Shown: positions 1-9,193 of the stretch, one piece after another
Layout: the number at the start of each line of letters is the position of its first letter
Numbering within the stretch: position 1 is the first letter of the stretch
DNA from: Micromonospora vinacea
Lineage (GTDB): Bacteria; Actinomycetota; Actinomycetes; Mycobacteriales; Micromonosporaceae
DNA length: 64,000 bases
Direction of reading: 5' to 3'
NCBI RefSeq assembly: GCF_015751785.1
Contig: NZ_JADOTY010000001.1
Span: 4,092,001 to 4,156,000, forward strand
Program-made: the position numbers and the translations under genes
The notes under the pieces: generated by a model
What the model was told of the DNA's origin: nothing
Database searches by the model: none
Seen by the model: only the letters and a program-made list of their open reading frames with translations

Positions 1-630
1 CGCCTCGGTGTCCGTACCGTCGAGCCGGGGGAATCGACCGGTCCGCGCGGTGTGCGCCCAGTCGCGGATCACACCGCGTGCCTGTCGACCGCCGAAGCCC
101 CAGCCCGGCCAGACCCCGAGCAGGGCCGCGGTGGCGGCGATCCCCTGGGTGTAGGGCAGCACGCCGAGGCCGCGCCGGCCCGGGTAGGTCCGCCAGTACG
201 GGATGCCGACCGCGATCAGCGCCAACCCGTCCACCTCGTCGCCGCCGTGCAGGGCGAGGTGCAGCAGCGCGGCCTGCCCGCCGAGCGAGTGCCCGAGAAG
301 CAGTCGGGTGCGTCCGTCCAGTCGTGGTTTGAGGGCGGTCAGGACGGCGCCGACGTCGTCGGCCAGCTCGGAGTAACCGTGTCGGTCCGCCCGACTCGGC
401 GCGGGCGTGCTCTCCCCGGTGCCGCGCAGGTCGGCCACGACCACGGCCAGCCCGGCGGCGCGCAGCGCGGCGGCGAAGGGCCGGTAGTACCGGGCCCGGA
501 CCCCCATCGCGGGCCAGATCACGACCACCGGCGCGCCGGGCACTCCGGCCGGCTCCGGGTAGACCTGCACACCCAGCCGGCCACCGTCGACGTCGACGAA
601 CTCCTGCGCGTACTCCGGATCCCCGTTCAC
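1..630 (-). CDS. Alpha/beta hydrolase (C-terminus beyond window)
   Basis: Alpha/beta-hydrolase fold enzyme of unknown substrate, probably cytoplasmic since no signal peptide is seen. The frame runs off the left edge, so only the first 210 residues are present. Visible are the loop DLRGTGES (about residues 67-74) and the nucleophile elbow GHSLGG with Ser115; the acid and His of the triad would lie outside the window. The GTG start is supported by a -10-like box TAGGCT (reverse strand, 642-637) exactly 6 nt before it, which suggests a leaderless mRNA; no ribosome site is seen. Fold assignment is secure, specific function is not. Confidence 0.82.
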   Translation of the reverse strand, partial: MNGDPEYAQEFVDVDGGRLGVQVYPEPAGVPGAPVVVIWPAMGVRARYYRPFAAALRAAGLAVVVADLRGTGESTPAPSRADRHGYSELADDVGAVLTALKPRLDGRTRLLLGHSLGGQAALLHLALHGGDEVDGLALIAVGIPYWRTYPGRRGLGVLPYTQGIAATAALLGVWPGWGFGGRQARGVIRDWAHTARTGRFPRLDGTDTEA

Positions 631-764
631 CGGCCCAGCCTACGGCCTGACGTTACCGGCGGGTAGCAGCAGGCCTTCGAGTCGACGACCGCGGTGCGCG
701 GCGCGCTCGCCGGACGCGACGGAGGGCCCCGCCGACTGGCGGAGCCCTCCGAAGGACGCTGCGG

Positions 765-2021
765 TCAGGAGACCGAGATCGCCCCGTTGCTGGACCGGAC
801 ACAGGCCACCGAACGGGCGCTGGTGGAGGCCGCGCCGCTCAGGCACTGGCCGAGCACCTGGTGCCCGGTGGCGTTCGGGTGCCACGACTCCTGGCAGGTC
901 TGGAAGTAGCTGACGCAGGTGTTGGCGATCCGCTGGATGGCGATCTTGTCCTTGCCGGCGAGGCTGGTGACGAAGGTGCCGGTCGCCCCGTCCTGAAGCC
1001 GGATCGGAGTGGCCAACGCGCCGCTCGGGCTGCTGGTCTGCTCACAGAGTCGGGCGCCGTTGAAGGCCTGCTGCACGTTCAGGTACACCAGGTCGTCGGC
1101 GGGGAACTCGGCGGCCAGAGTGTCCCTGGTGGACTTCACGATGCTGCCCAGGCCCTGGGAGAAACGGTGCCCCGGCGCCAGGCTGGCCCGGTGGATCGGG
1201 CAGCCGGCCGCGTACCGTTCGGCACCCAGGTCACGGAACTTGTCCCGGGTGTCGTCCCGGCTGTCCTCCTCGTGGAACTGCGGGTTCAGGTCCAGCGGCA
1301 GCGGGTTCGTGTAGTCCTGGAACACCACCCGGTGCTGCCCGTCCGCGTCCACCTGGTCGAGGGTGGTCAGGATCTGGCGTACGGCCGCTGTGGTCTCCGC
1401 GGTCGCGGCGCTGAGCTGCGCGGCGGTGGCCAGGTCGGCGTCGCTGCACGGCTTCTGCTCGACCGGCCCGTTCAGGTACGCCCAGAACTCCCACCAGCCG
1501 GTCCAGGCGTCGGCGATGAACCGGTTGGCGCACTTCTCCGCGACGCTGCCGAAGGTGAACGAGCTGTTGTTGGAACCGAGGCCGACCAGCACCAGGTCGA
1601 TGTCCTGGGTCTGCGCGACGGCGCGCAGCTGGTCCAGCTGCGCGGCCACGGTACGGCCGTTGGTCCGCGCCTGGGAGGCGTTGGCGATGTCGTGTGGCTG
1701 GCCACCGGAGCAGGCCAGGTTGAACCGGTTCTGGATGCCCGGCAGGTTGGCCTGGTTGAGCGAGGCGTTGGCCGAACGGTGGCAGAAGAACGCGTTGTTG
1801 TTCGCCGCCGTCCAACCGGGGAAGCCCTGGCTGACTCCGTTGACGTCGACCACCGGGGTGTACGCCCCGGCGCCCTCACCACTGATGAAGCTGTCCCCGA
1901 GTGCCACCGCGGCGGTGGGCAACGCGGCGGACGCGGGTGCGGGCAGCGCGACGGCGGTCGACAACGCGGCCATGGCGATCGTTAGTCCCGCGGCGAGCGC
2001 GGTACGCCGGAACCTGGGCAT
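765..2021 (-). CDS. Secreted SGNH/GDSL-family lipase or esterase
   Basis: Predicted extracellular ester hydrolase. A signal peptide is clear: basic PRFRR start, hydrophobic core, then a PAPASA-type cleavage region near residue 32. Block I is ALGDSFISGEG with the nucleophile Ser. A GLGSNN segment fits the Asn block, and the C-terminal SWHPNATGHQ carries the catalytic His. Several cysteines suggest disulfide bonds, as in actinomycete GDSL lipases. I chose the ATG at 2021 (MPRFRR) because a G-run lies just upstream; an ATG at 2036 (MVGGP) is the alternative. Substrate (lipid, acetylated sugar or other ester) cannot be read from sequence. Confidence 0.88.
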   Translation of the reverse strand: MPRFRRTALAAGLTIAMAALSTAVALPAPASAALPTAAVALGDSFISGEGAGAYTPVVDVNGVSQGFPGWTAANNNAFFCHRSANASLNQANLPGIQNRFNLACSGGQPHDIANASQARTNGRTVAAQLDQLRAVAQTQDIDLVLVGLGSNNSSFTFGSVAEKCANRFIADAWTGWWEFWAYLNGPVEQKPCSDADLATAAQLSAATAETTAAVRQILTTLDQVDADGQHRVVFQDYTNPLPLDLNPQFHEEDSRDDTRDKFRDLGAERYAAGCPIHRASLAPGHRFSQGLGSIVKSTRDTLAAEFPADDLVYLNVQQAFNGARLCEQTSSPSGALATPIRLQDGATGTFVTSLAGKDKIAIQRIANTCVSYFQTCQESWHPNATGHQVLGQCLSGAASTSARSVACVRSSNGAISVS

Positions 2022-2219
2022 GGGGCCCCCAACCATCGAAAGATGAAAGATTCTCTGAGAGCGCGATCAGATCACCCCGGCACGACGGGCGTCAATGGCC
2101 CGTAACAGATTCGTTCGACGAAAGACACGCGCCCGTAGGCATGAGGGCCTACAGCGTCGACAGTGGACCCGCGCTCCGGGTTGGCGAACCCACCGACCCG
2201 CGCCCGTCGGCGCGGGGAG

Positions 2220-2918
2220 TCAGTGACCGGCCGGGCGGTCGCGGCGGTGCAGCACTGCCGCGCCCACGGCGTTCAGGCCGACACCCCAGATCAGGAGTAC
2301 GCACAGCCACTGCACCCACCGCAGCGCGCTCATCTCTCCCGAGAGCAGGTGGCGCACGCTGCCCAACGGGGTGACCCACGGCTGCGCCGGACGGAGGGCG
2401 TCCACGGCACCCAGCAGCGTGAACAGGCCCAGCGGCAGGACGATCGTGGCCAGGAACGCCACCACCACCGAGCGCAGCAGCAGGCCCAGGCCGGTGCCCA
2501 CCAGGCCCGCGACGATCTGCACCAGCACACCGCCCACCGCTACCGTCCCGGCGAACCGCCACGGCTCGTCGGCGACGTCGGCCGGGGTGAGCGCCAGCGT
2601 CGCGGCGCAGATCAGCACACCGACCACGCCGATGACGACCGCCGGCAGCCCCACCGCGAGCACTGTGGGCAGGACCGGGAGGCGGGCGGGCGCCCGGCGC
2701 AGGTCGCGCACCAGCAGGATGCCGAAGAGCGGGGTCGCGACCGACATCAGGCTCTGCACCGTGCCCGAGAGTTCGGCGAAGGTCCGGTCGGCGGGAGCCG
2801 CCGTCGCGACCAGCGCCACGGCGGCCAGCAGCCCCGCCGCCAGGGTGCCCACCAGCAGCCACCGTCGGGCCCAGGTGCCGAGGGAGCGCCGCAGGGCGTC
2901 GCGAATCGTTGCGTCCAT
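2220..2918 (-). CDS. Polytopic membrane protein, ABC-2 permease-like
   Basis: A 232-residue integral membrane protein with about six hydrophobic segments (for example residues 20-41, 56-70, 83-107, 124-147, 152-171 and 204-225). Size and layout resemble single-gene ABC-2 type permeases, but no ATP-binding partner lies beside it, so transport is only inferred. The ATG start has a good ribosome site, GGAGG 7 nt upstream. It stands alone, divergent from parE. It could equally be an uncharacterised actinobacterial membrane protein. Confidence 0.68.
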   Translation of the reverse strand: MDATIRDALRRSLGTWARRWLLVGTLAAGLLAAVALVATAAPADRTFAELSGTVQSLMSVATPLFGILLVRDLRRAPARLPVLPTVLAVGLPAVVIGVVGVLICAATLALTPADVADEPWRFAGTVAVGGVLVQIVAGLVGTGLGLLLRSVVVAFLATIVLPLGLFTLLGAVDALRPAQPWVTPLGSVRHLLSGEMSALRWVQWLCVLLIWGVGLNAVGAAVLHRRDRPAGH

Positions 2919-3195
2919 CTCGACCGCCTCCTGATCTCCTCGACCCGGACGGCGTGCACCCCGCGCGCAAACCGGCCGCGATCATGGGTGAGAGTATCGG
3001 TGACGCTGTCTCTGCGTGGTCCCGTGATCACCCACCGGCTGTTCGTTGGCTCACGTCCGGAGGGCCTCGCGCGGCGGGTCGCGTAGGTCCTCCGGTGGTT
3101 GTCCCAGCCTCGGGCTAGGCTCGCTGCGGCGCGCCACGCCGGCTGATGTCGCCGGCGACCGGCAGCACACCGCCGAGACCGGGGAGTACGACCAG

Positions 3196-5253
3196 TTGAC
3201 CGCAGAGCCTGACACCCTGTACGGGGCCGATGACCTCACCCACCTTGAGGGGCTGGACGCTGTCCGCAAGCGTCCCGGCATGTACATCGGTTCCACCGAC
3301 AGCCGTGGCGTGGGTCACCTCGTCAACGAGATCCTCGACAACTCCACCGACGAGGGTGTCGCCGGTCACGCCAGCCACGTCGAGGTGATCCTGCACGCCG
3401 ACGGCTCGGTGCAGGTCGACGACGACGGCCGGGGCATCCCCACCGACGTGCACGCCAAGTCCGGCATCTCCGGCGTCGAGCTGGTGCTGACCCGGCTGCA
3501 CGCCGGAGGCAAGTTCGGCGGCTCCGGCTACAAGACCTCCGGCGGCCTGCACGGCGTCGGCGCGTCGGCGGTCAACGCGCTGTCCCGTCGCTTCGACGTG
3601 ACCGTCCGCCGGGCCGGCAAGATCCACACGATGTCGTTCCGGCACGGCGTCCCGGGCATCTTCGACGGCGACGGGCCGGACGCCCCCTTCACCGCCGGCC
3701 CCGGGCTCCAGGTGGCCGGCGCCATGAAGCGCGGCCAGCGCACCGGCACCTCGATCCGCTGGTGGCACGACGCCCGCTACTTCGAGACCGGCGCGGCGCT
3801 CGACGTCGACGCCGTCCGGATGAAGCTGCGCAACACCGCGTTCCTGGTCCCCGGCGTGACCTACCTGCTGCGCGACCTGACCGGCGAGGCGCCCGCCGAG
3901 GAGCGGTTCCACTACCCCAACGGGCTCAGCGACATGGTGGAGTTCCTCGCCCCGGCCGGCGACCGGCCGGTCTCCGGCACCCTGCTGGTCAACGGCGAGG
4001 GCACCTACCGGGAGAACGCCGCCGACGCCAACGGCGTCATGCAGTCAAACGTGCAGCGGCGCGCCGAGGTCGAGGTGGCGTTCCGGTGGGGCACCGGTTA
4101 CGAGCGCACCGTCGAGTGCTTCACCAACACCATCCGCAACGCGCACGGCGGCACCCACCGCAAGGGCTTCGAGCGGGCACTGGTCCGCGCGCTCGCCGAC
4201 GCGATCCGCAACACCCGCGGTCTGCTCAAGGCCAAGGAGGAGCCGCCCACCCTGGACGACGTCCTGGAGGGGATGACGGCGGTGGTGCACGTGCGGATCC
4301 CGGAGCCGCAGTTCACCTCGCAGACCAAGGACGAACTCTCCACCACCGGCATCACCAAGGTTCTCCAGTCCCTGGTCGACGCGCACATCAAGGCCTGGAT
4401 GGAGGACCGGCGCACCAAGGCCGAGGCGCGCACCGTCCTGCAGAAGATCGTCGACGCCGCCCGGGTGCGACTCACCCAGAAGCAACAGAAGGACGCCGCC
4501 CGGCGCAAGACCGCCCTGGAGGGCGCGTCCATGCCGCCGAAGCTCGTCGACTGCCGGGCCACCGGCATCGACCGCAGCGAGCTGTTCATCGTCGAGGGCG
4601 ACAGCGCCCTGGGGACGAGCCGGATGGCCCGTTCCTCGGAATACCAGGCGCTGCTGCCGATCCGCGGCAAGATCCTCAACGTGCAGAAGGCCAACCTCCA
4701 GCAGGTTCTGGACAATGCCGAGTGTGCTGCCATCGTGCAGGTCCTCGGCGCCGGCTCGGGGCGCACCTTCGACCTCTCGGCGTTGCGCTACGGCCGCGTG
4801 CTGATCATGGCCGACGCGGACGTGGACGGCGCCCACATCCGTACGCTGCTGATCACCCTCTTCGCCCGGTACATGCGGCCGCTGATCGAGGCCGGTCGGC
4901 TCTACGCCGCGATGCCGCCCCTGCACAAGATCACCACCAAGGGGCGCAGCCCGCAGACCGTCTACACCTACACGCAGGCTGAGATGGAGACGACGGTCCG
5001 CAAGCTGGAGAAGGCCGGCAAGCAGATCGTCACGCCCATCCCACGGTTCAAGGGTCTCGGTGAGATGGACGCCGACGAGTTGTGGGACACCACGATGAAC
5101 CCGGCCACCCGTGCCGTCCGCCGGATCACCCTCGACGACGTCGACGCCGCCGAACGCATCCTCGAGTTGCTGATGGGCGAGAAGGTCGAGCCGCGCCGCA
5201 ACTGGCTCATCGACTCCGCCGACCGCGTCGACCGGGATGCGATCGACGCATGA
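3196..5253 (+). CDS. parE: DNA topoisomerase IV (type IIA), subunit B
   Basis: ATPase subunit of a type IIA topoisomerase, expected to pair with the next gene to decatenate chromosomes. Visible are the GHKL ATPase motifs (EILDNSTDEG, DDGRGIP, GLHGVGASAVNALS), the transducer domain and a TOPRIM domain with IVEGDSA and MADADVDGAH metal ligands, then the C-terminal GLGEMDADELW region. At 685 residues it is ParE-like in length. I chose the TTG at 3196, which has GGGGAG 9 nt upstream; the frame is open further back to 3046 but that stretch looks non-coding. parC follows after 38 nt, so the two are an operon. A gyrase paralogue is the alternative; the isolated parE-parC layout favours topoisomerase IV. 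Confidence 0.93.
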   Translation: MTAEPDTLYGADDLTHLEGLDAVRKRPGMYIGSTDSRGVGHLVNEILDNSTDEGVAGHASHVEVILHADGSVQVDDDGRGIPTDVHAKSGISGVELVLTRLHAGGKFGGSGYKTSGGLHGVGASAVNALSRRFDVTVRRAGKIHTMSFRHGVPGIFDGDGPDAPFTAGPGLQVAGAMKRGQRTGTSIRWWHDARYFETGAALDVDAVRMKLRNTAFLVPGVTYLLRDLTGEAPAEERFHYPNGLSDMVEFLAPAGDRPVSGTLLVNGEGTYRENAADANGVMQSNVQRRAEVEVAFRWGTGYERTVECFTNTIRNAHGGTHRKGFERALVRALADAIRNTRGLLKAKEEPPTLDDVLEGMTAVVHVRIPEPQFTSQTKDELSTTGITKVLQSLVDAHIKAWMEDRRTKAEARTVLQKIVDAARVRLTQKQQKDAARRKTALEGASMPPKLVDCRATGIDRSELFIVEGDSALGTSRMARSSEYQALLPIRGKILNVQKANLQQVLDNAECAAIVQVLGAGSGRTFDLSALRYGRVLIMADADVDGAHIRTLLITLFARYMRPLIEAGRLYAAMPPLHKITTKGRSPQTVYTYTQAEMETTVRKLEKAGKQIVTPIPRFKGLGEMDADELWDTTMNPATRAVRRITLDDVDAAERILELLMGEKVEPRRNWLIDSADRVDRDAIDA

Positions 5254-5291
5254 GCGCCCGTTCCGTTCCAGTTCCAGTGGAGAGCTGAGTC

Positions 5292-7775
5292 ATGGCACGC
5301 CGTAAGGAAAACAAGGTCGACCTCTCCTCGTTCGATCAGGCCGGCGCGCGGGTCTTCGACAACCCGCTGGTCACCGAGGTCTCCGACTCCTACCTGGAGT
5401 ACGCGTTCTCGGTCATCCACTCCCGCGCCCTGCCCGACGCCCGCGACGGCCTCAAGCCCGTGCACCGGCGCATCCTCTGGTCGATGTACGAGCAGGGCTA
5501 CCGCCCCGACCGCGGGCACGTGAAGTCTGCCCGAATTGTCGGGGATACAATGGGAAAGTACCATCCGCACGGCGACACGGCGATCTATGACGCCATGGTC
5601 CGCCTCGCGCAGGACTTCTCCCTCAACGTTCCACTCATCGACGGGCATGGAAATTTCGGGTCCCCAGACGATGGACCGGCTGCATCGAGATACACCGAAG
5701 CGCGAATGTCCCGCGAAGCCATGCTGCTCGTCGGTGAGCTGGGCGAGGACACCGTCGACGTCGAGCCCAACTACGACGGGTCGCTGACCCAGCCGACAGT
5801 GCTGCCGGCGGCCTTCCCCAACCTGCTGGTCAACGGCGCGTCCGGGATCGCGGTCGGGATGGCCACCAACATGATCCCGCACAACCTGGCGGAGGTCGTC
5901 TCCGCGGCCCGCTGGCTGATCAACCACCCGGACGCCACTCTGGACAAACTCATGGAGTTCGTCCCCGGCCCAGACCTGCCCAGCGGTGGGGTGCTGCTCG
6001 GCCTGGACGAGGTCCGTCGGGCGTACGAGACCGGCCGCGGCGTGGTCCGGATGCGCGGCAAGGTGGAGATCGGCCCGATCGAGGGCAGCCGGGGCCGTCA
6101 GGCGATCACAGTGGTCGAGTTGCCGTACGGCGTCGGCGCGGAGAAGGTCATCGCCGCGATCACCAACGAGGTCACCAAGACCAAGCGGCTGACCGGCATC
6201 GCCGACGTCAAGGACCTCACCGACCGGGAGAGCGGCACCCGGCTCGTCATCGAGTGCAAGGTCGGGGTCAACCCGCAGGCGCTGCTCGCCGACCTCTACC
6301 GGCTCACCCCGCTGGAGCAGTCGTTCGGCGTCAACAACCTGGTCCTGGTCGACGGGCAACCGCGCACGCTGGGCCTCAAGGCACTGCTGGAGGTCTTCCT
6401 GGCCCACCGGTACGAGGTGGTCACCCGGCGCACCTCGTACCGCCGGCGCAAGCGTCAGGAACGGCTGCACCTGGTCGACGGTCTGCTGATCGCGTTGCTG
6501 GACATCGACGAGGTGGTCCGGCTGATCCGGGGCAGCGACGACGCGCAGGCCGCGAAGGACGGGCTGATGAGCCGGTTCGGCCTCTCCGACATCCAGGCCA
6601 CCTACATCCTGGACACTCCGCTGCGCCGGCTGACCAAGTTCGACCGGATCGAACTGGAGGCCGAGCAGGAACGGCTGCGCGCCGAGATCGCCGAGCTGAG
6701 CAAGATCCTCGACGACGAGCGGGTGCTCAGGAAGGTCGTCTCCGACGAGTTGGCGGCCGTGGTCAAGCAGTTCGGCACCGAACGTCGTACGACGCTTGTC
6801 GACGGTGACCTGAAGGAGGTGCTGGCCGCGTCCGCGCCGGCCGGCCCGCTGGAGGTCGCCGACGACCCGTGCCAGGTGATCCTCTCCGCGACCGGGCTGG
6901 TCGCCCGGACCGCGGCCGAGTCGGAGGAGAGCTCCGAGGGGCGCCGGCGCAACGGCCGGGTCAAGCACGACACGGTACGCGCCATCGTGCACTCCACCGC
7001 CCGTGGTCGGGTGCTGCTGTTGACCAGCGCCGGTCGGGCGTTCAAGGTCGACGTCCTGCCGTTGCCGGTGCTGCCCGAGCAGGCGGGCACTGTGTCGCTG
7101 CGCGGCGGTATGTCCGCGGCCGAACTGGTGCCGTTGGCGGCGGGGGAGACAGTCGTCGGCCTTGCCCCGCTGGGCGGGCAGGCGGAGGGCTCACCGGGGC
7201 TGGCGTTGGGCACCCGACAGGGCGCGGTGAAGATCTGCGCACCGGAGTGGCCGGTACGCTCCGACGAGTTCGAGGTGATCGGTCTGCGCGACGGTGACGA
7301 GGTGGTCGGGGCGACCTGGCTGACCGACGGCACCGAGACGCTGACCTTCGTCACCTCGGAGGCGTCGCTGCTGCGCTTCCCCGCCGGGCTGGTCCGGCCG
7401 CAGGGCCTCAAGGGCGGCGGTATGGCCGGCATCAACCTGCCGGCCGGGGCGCGGGTCGCGTTCTTCGGCGCGGTACGCACCGACGACCCGGGGCACGGCG
7501 AGCCGATGGTGGTCACCTCCACCGGCGCGACGGTCAAGGTGACGCCGTTCAAGGCGTACCCGGCGAAGGGCCGGGCGACCGGCGGCGTGCGCGCGCACCG
7601 CTTCCTCAAGGGTGAGACGGACGTGGCCGTCGCCTGGGTGGGCCCGCGACCGGTCGGCGCGACCGCCACCGGCGACCCGGTGGAGCTGCCCGCTGCGGAC
7701 CCCCGCCGCGACGGCAGCGGCTTCGCGGTGATGCTCGGCCCAACGGTGGTGGGCCACCTGATCGAACGCGACTAA
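5292..7775 (+). CDS. parC: DNA topoisomerase IV (type IIA), subunit A
   Basis: DNA-breaking subunit of the type IIA topoisomerase, 827 residues. The winged-helix and tower region includes GKYHPHGDTAIYD and the catalytic Tyr134 in AASRYTEARMS. The quinolone-resistance positions equivalent to E. coli GyrA Ser83 and Asp87 read Thr96 and Asp100. A coiled-coil region near residues 445-490 and a beta-propeller-like C-terminal domain follow. The start has GGAGAG upstream. Oddity: codons from about 5521 to 5720, exactly around the quinolone region and the active-site Tyr, are AT-richer with rare triplets (ACA, GGA, AGA, CGA, ATT, AAT), unlike the rest of the gene. Confidence 0.93.
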   Translation: MARRKENKVDLSSFDQAGARVFDNPLVTEVSDSYLEYAFSVIHSRALPDARDGLKPVHRRILWSMYEQGYRPDRGHVKSARIVGDTMGKYHPHGDTAIYDAMVRLAQDFSLNVPLIDGHGNFGSPDDGPAASRYTEARMSREAMLLVGELGEDTVDVEPNYDGSLTQPTVLPAAFPNLLVNGASGIAVGMATNMIPHNLAEVVSAARWLINHPDATLDKLMEFVPGPDLPSGGVLLGLDEVRRAYETGRGVVRMRGKVEIGPIEGSRGRQAITVVELPYGVGAEKVIAAITNEVTKTKRLTGIADVKDLTDRESGTRLVIECKVGVNPQALLADLYRLTPLEQSFGVNNLVLVDGQPRTLGLKALLEVFLAHRYEVVTRRTSYRRRKRQERLHLVDGLLIALLDIDEVVRLIRGSDDAQAAKDGLMSRFGLSDIQATYILDTPLRRLTKFDRIELEAEQERLRAEIAELSKILDDERVLRKVVSDELAAVVKQFGTERRTTLVDGDLKEVLAASAPAGPLEVADDPCQVILSATGLVARTAAESEESSEGRRRNGRVKHDTVRAIVHSTARGRVLLLTSAGRAFKVDVLPLPVLPEQAGTVSLRGGMSAAELVPLAAGETVVGLAPLGGQAEGSPGLALGTRQGAVKICAPEWPVRSDEFEVIGLRDGDEVVGATWLTDGTETLTFVTSEASLLRFPAGLVRPQGLKGGGMAGINLPAGARVAFFGAVRTDDPGHGEPMVVTSTGATVKVTPFKAYPAKGRATGGVRAHRFLKGETDVAVAWVGPRPVGATATGDPVELPAADPRRDGSGFAVMLGPTVVGHLIERD

Positions 7776-7819
7776 CCCACCCGCGTTGTCGCGCCCGGCC
7801 CGTCTGGCGCGCCCGGCAA

Positions 7820-7856
7820 CAAGATCGTGCTCGATCCTGGATCGAGCACGATCTTG
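7820..7856. repeat. Perfect 18-bp inverted repeat, terminator-like
   Basis: Two 18-base arms (left arm CAAGATCGTGCTCGATCC) separated by a single T form a perfect hairpin 45 bases past the parC stop. It could end parC transcription, although no U-run follows. It shares the word GATCGTGCTCGATC with a stretch near 13055, and it belongs with four other long palindromes in this window. Confidence 0.85.
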
Positions 7857-7979
7857 GGCAGTGGGGGTGTCCGTCAGCGCGGTATGGTGGGGCCCTCTGT
7901 TGTCGGTGAGGGTCCGGGTGCGCCGCTAAGCACCCCTCAACATGATTTCTTCTCTGTCCGGCGGAGTCGCCGGCGCGGC

Positions 7980-8498
7980 GTGAGCGCCGCCATCCGGGTC
8001 CGGCCCAGGCGTGAGCTACGCGCCGCCCGCCGTCCCCGGCCACACCGCTGTTGGGGTCACCTGATCGCCGCCCCACTCTGGCCGATGCACGGCGCGAACC
8101 TTGGCACCCTGTTGCGGACGTGCGACGCGGTCGGTGCCTGCCTCGCCGTGCCACCGTTCCGTTGGGTGGACGAGGCCGTGGCCCGGGGCAACACGCTGCG
8201 CCAGCCGGGCTGCGTTCACCGGGTCGGCAGTCCGCTGCGCTGGCTGGCCGCCGAACGGGCCACCGGCACCCGGGTCCTCGGGGTGGAGTTGGCCGACGAG
8301 GCCGTCCGGCTCGGTGATCTGCCCGCCGCTCGGGGCCGCACCGTGGTGCTGCTGGGACACGAGGCGACCGGCATTCCGCCCGAGGCGCTCGACCAGCTGG
8401 ACGTGGCGGTGGAGATTCCCATGGTCGGCCATGGCCACAGCCTGAACGTCGCGGTAGCCGGCTCCCTGGTCCTCTACAAACTGGCTGGGCTCCTCTAG
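7980..8498 (+). CDS. SpoU/TrmH-family RNA 2'-O-methyltransferase
   Basis: S-adenosylmethionine-dependent RNA ribose methyltransferase with the SPOUT trefoil-knot motifs: motif 1 NLGTLLRTCDA, motif 2 LLGHEATGIP and motif 3 IPMVGHGHSLNVAVAGSLVLY. At 172 residues it is a compact catalytic domain without the extra N-terminal RNA-binding domain of larger members, closest in size to TrmL/TrmH-like enzymes. The GTG at 7980 is the best in-frame start; the frame is open back to 7827, but that part overlaps a palindrome and looks non-coding. The exact RNA target is unknown. Confidence 0.88.
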   Translation: MSAAIRVRPRRELRAARRPRPHRCWGHLIAAPLWPMHGANLGTLLRTCDAVGACLAVPPFRWVDEAVARGNTLRQPGCVHRVGSPLRWLAAERATGTRVLGVELADEAVRLGDLPAARGRTVVLLGHEATGIPPEALDQLDVAVEIPMVGHGHSLNVAVAGSLVLYKLAGLL

Positions 8499-8545
8499 TA
8501 GGGCGTCCGGTCGCCGCTGGACCAGTGGCGACCAGGCCGGAAAGC

Positions 8546-8596
8546 CGCAAGGTAGGTCCGGACAACCGGTCCCGTCGCGTCCGGACCTACCTTGCG
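8546..8596. terminator. 18-bp perfect palindrome between convergent genes
   Basis: Arms CGCAAGGTAGGTCCGGAC and its exact complement surround a 15-nt loop. It lies between the convergent ends of the SpoU methyltransferase gene (8498) and the peptidoglycan-binding protein gene (8621), where a bidirectional terminator is expected. No clear U-tract is seen on either side. Confidence 0.8.
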
Positions 8597-8620
8597 AGTC
8601 GCTGGTCACCGCATACGAGG

Positions 8621-9193
8621 TCAGCAGGTGCGGGAGTTGTAGGCGGCCCAGTAGGGGCCGCCGCCCTGCGGCGGGTAGAACCGGTAGTTCCCGTCTGGCG
8701 AACGCTGTAGGACGAATTGGTGCGAGCCGTACGGGCTCCTGGAACCCGTCGCCCCGCGGTACACCACGTACAGCCAGCCGTTCTGGTTGTCCTGCTGCAC
8801 CAGCTTGTCGCCGGCCTTGGTCCAGCTGTTCCGGCCTGCGGAGCCGTCCGCCGAGAGGCCCTTGTCGCGCTGGAAGTTCCTCGTCGCGGCATCGGTCTGG
8901 TCGCCGAAGACGCCGTCGACTCCGGACGAGGGCAGGTAGCCATTCGCCCAGAGAATGGTCTGCCAGAGACAGGCGACGTTCGAGCTGCGGTGCGTGGTGA
9001 CGTTGGTGACGCCTTCGTCATCGAAGTCGTCAGACACCCCGCCGGTGCCATGGACGTACGCCCGGCCCGTGTAGGAGCCGCTGGCCGCGGCCGGCGTGGC
9101 GATGGTGACGTTGATGCCGATGGCCAGTGCCGCGCCCATCGCGGGGAGGGCAACTCTCTTGAGGATGCGGCGGGTGGAGCGGAGCGACGACAT
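8621..9193 (-). CDS. Secreted peptidoglycan-binding-domain protein
   Basis: Exported 190-residue protein with a signal peptide (RSTRRILKR, hydrophobic core, cleavage near ATPAAAS). Residues about 70-120 match a PG_binding_1 repeat: VACLWQTILWANGY, then GVFGDQTDAATRNFQRDKGL. A C-terminal half of unknown fold, rich in aromatic residues and ending in Cys, follows. No catalytic hydrolase domain is visible, so it may be a wall-attached binding protein or a peptide-like effector. The ATG at 9193 has AGGAG 4 nt upstream; an in-frame ATG at 9217 is less well placed. It is transcribed divergently from the SARP regulator gene. Confidence 0.83.
   Translation of the reverse strand: MSSLRSTRRILKRVALPAMGAALAIGINVTIATPAAASGSYTGRAYVHGTGGVSDDFDDEGVTNVTTHRSSNVACLWQTILWANGYLPSSGVDGVFGDQTDAATRNFQRDKGLSADGSAGRNSWTKAGDKLVQQDNQNGWLYVVYRGATGSRSPYGSHQFVLQRSPDGNYRFYPPQGGGPYWAAYNSRTC

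Noticed and set aside
4968..6992. Long reverse-strand open frame of 674 codons across parE/parC
   Set aside because: Antisense to well-supported topoisomerase genes; composition is the usual GC-rich shadow with no domain.
7857..7979. Possible structured RNA between the parC palindrome and the SpoU methyltransferase gene
   Set aside because: Some short pairings (GGTGAGGG with CCCCTCA) but no known riboswitch or ncRNA pattern.
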